Below the pieces are notes generated by a model. That model saw only the letters and a program-made list of their open reading frames with translations. It did not search any database and was not told the origin of the DNA. From NCBI RefSeq assembly GCF_001742425.1, contig NZ_MJEH01000033.1, forward strand, positions 1 to 64,000: a stretch of 64,000 bases of DNA. Reading direction: 5' to 3'. Within the stretch, counting starts at the first letter, position 1. Each line of letters starts with the position of its first letter. Shown here one piece after another: positions 63,279 to 64,000 of the stretch. The translations under genes were made by a program, and so were the position numbers. Origin of the DNA: Bacillus solimangrovi. GTDB lineage: Bacteria; Bacillota; Bacilli; Bacillales; Bacillaceae_N.

Positions 63279-64000
63279 GTGAAACTAGTTAACGTTTCCG
63301 TAAAGCGTCCTGTTGGTGTCATTATGATTGTCCTATCGATCATCGCTCTAGGATTCATATCATTACGTGACTTAGCAGTAGATTTATACCCTGATGTTGA
63401 TTTTCCGATTGCAGTAGTGGCAACAAGTTATCCTGGTGCTGCTCCAGAGGAAGTTGAGAAGTTATTAAGTAAACCAATTGAATCAGCTGTTTCAACAATT
63501 GAAGGAGTCGATACGATTCAATCAAGGTCACAGCCGAGCTCCTCATTGGTTGTTTTACAGTTTACATCTGGTACTGATTTAGATAATGCAATGATCGAAG
63601 TACGAGAAAAAGTTGACCAAGTTAAAGGTGCATTGCCGAGTGATGCAAACGATCCATCCGTGTTACGGTTTGATCCACAGCAAATTCCGGTTATGTACTT
63701 AGGTCTTACTGGTGATAAGTCAGAAGTGTTACAAAAGATTGCAGAAAACGATGTACAGCCATATTTGGAAAGAGCTGAGGGAGTAGCATCTGTTACAGTA
63801 GAAGGTGGTAAAACGCGTGAAATACAGGTTGAGGTGGACCAAGCCAAGCTTGCTCAATATGGTTTAACATCAGCACAAGTTGTTCAAGCATTAGGTTCAG
63901 AAAACGTTTCTTCTTCGGCAGGTGTTATTTCAAAGGGTAGTCAAGAATTACAAATTCGAATTGAAGGCGAGTTTGAGTCAGTAGATGACATTCGTAATAC
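63279..64000 (+). CDS. RND efflux pump (AcrB/SwrC type), partial
   Basis: The first 240 residues of an RND permease; the gene runs off the window. MKLVNVSVKRPVGVIMIVLS gives the first membrane helix, followed by LRDLAVDLYPDVDFPIAVVA and SYPGAAPEEVEKLLSKPIES, the porter-domain pattern of AcrB/SwrC. GTG 63279 comes two bases after the adaptor's stop. Gram-positive members such as SwrC export lipopeptides and other amphiphiles; the substrate here is unknown. Confidence 0.92.
   Translation, partial: MKLVNVSVKRPVGVIMIVLSIIALGFISLRDLAVDLYPDVDFPIAVVATSYPGAAPEEVEKLLSKPIESAVSTIEGVDTIQSRSQPSSSLVVLQFTSGTDLDNAMIEVREKVDQVKGALPSDANDPSVLRFDPQQIPVMYLGLTGDKSEVLQKIAENDVQPYLERAEGVASVTVEGGKTREIQVEVDQAKLAQYGLTSAQVVQALGSENVSSSAGVISKGSQELQIRIEGEFESVDDIRN

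Overview
The window is from a low-GC, Gram-positive, Bacillus-like bacterium (Bacillaceae or close kin). The signs are strong GGAGG-type ribosome sites with many TTG/GTG starts, a comK gene, EpsC/N/M/L and YwqC/D/E-type capsule proteins, SecA2 with a SlaP partner, and many surface proteins with SLH domains. The very acidic surface proteins would suit a salt- or alkali-loving species, but that is inference.

Layout. 1-8936: end of one surface protein and two complete SLH-type S-layer proteins, separated by long gene-free stretches; one gap holds a wrecked IS3-family transposase. 9187-12044: chain-length regulator, tyrosine autokinase and PHP-type tyrosine phosphatase. 12765-25521: an exopolysaccharide (EPS) cluster. 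EpsC, EpsN and EpsM would make a UDP-diacetylbacillosamine-type sugar and EpsL would load it on the lipid carrier; three glycosyltransferases, a polymerase and a flippase follow, with a carbohydrate sulfotransferase among them. 25580-31016: sulfate activation (CysD, CysN-CysC fusion), an SLC13/TrkA-C permease and a PAP phosphatase. 31068-34463: UDP-glucose dehydrogenase, UDP-glucuronate epimerase and UDP-glucose 4-epimerase. Read together, these genes predict a sulfated, uronic-acid-containing exopolysaccharide with its own PAPS supply, which is the most striking system here.

34632-35704 is a separate small module: a LexA-type SOS box, a Com-like zinc-finger protein, a roughly 150-nt nested structured RNA ending in an intrinsic terminator, and a sigma-70-like protein. 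It resembles phage-derived regulation, and I cannot assign the RNA to a known class. 35903-39222 holds a NERD-domain protein and a decayed second copy of the dehydrogenase/epimerase pair. 39371-40941: galU and a VanZ-like protein.

41213-58979 is rich in cell-surface functions: SLH proteins, an S8 protease, Ig-like secreted proteins, a copper amine oxidase N-like lipoprotein, the SlaP/SecA2 accessory secretion pair, an SLH-anchored C-terminal processing protease and an SLH-anchored glucosaminidase. comK and a SEC-C protein lie among them. 59224-64000: a YwpF-like protein, a small unknown protein, a TetR regulator with a likely operator, and the start of an RND efflux operon cut by the window edge. 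I saw no rRNA, tRNA or CRISPR array.
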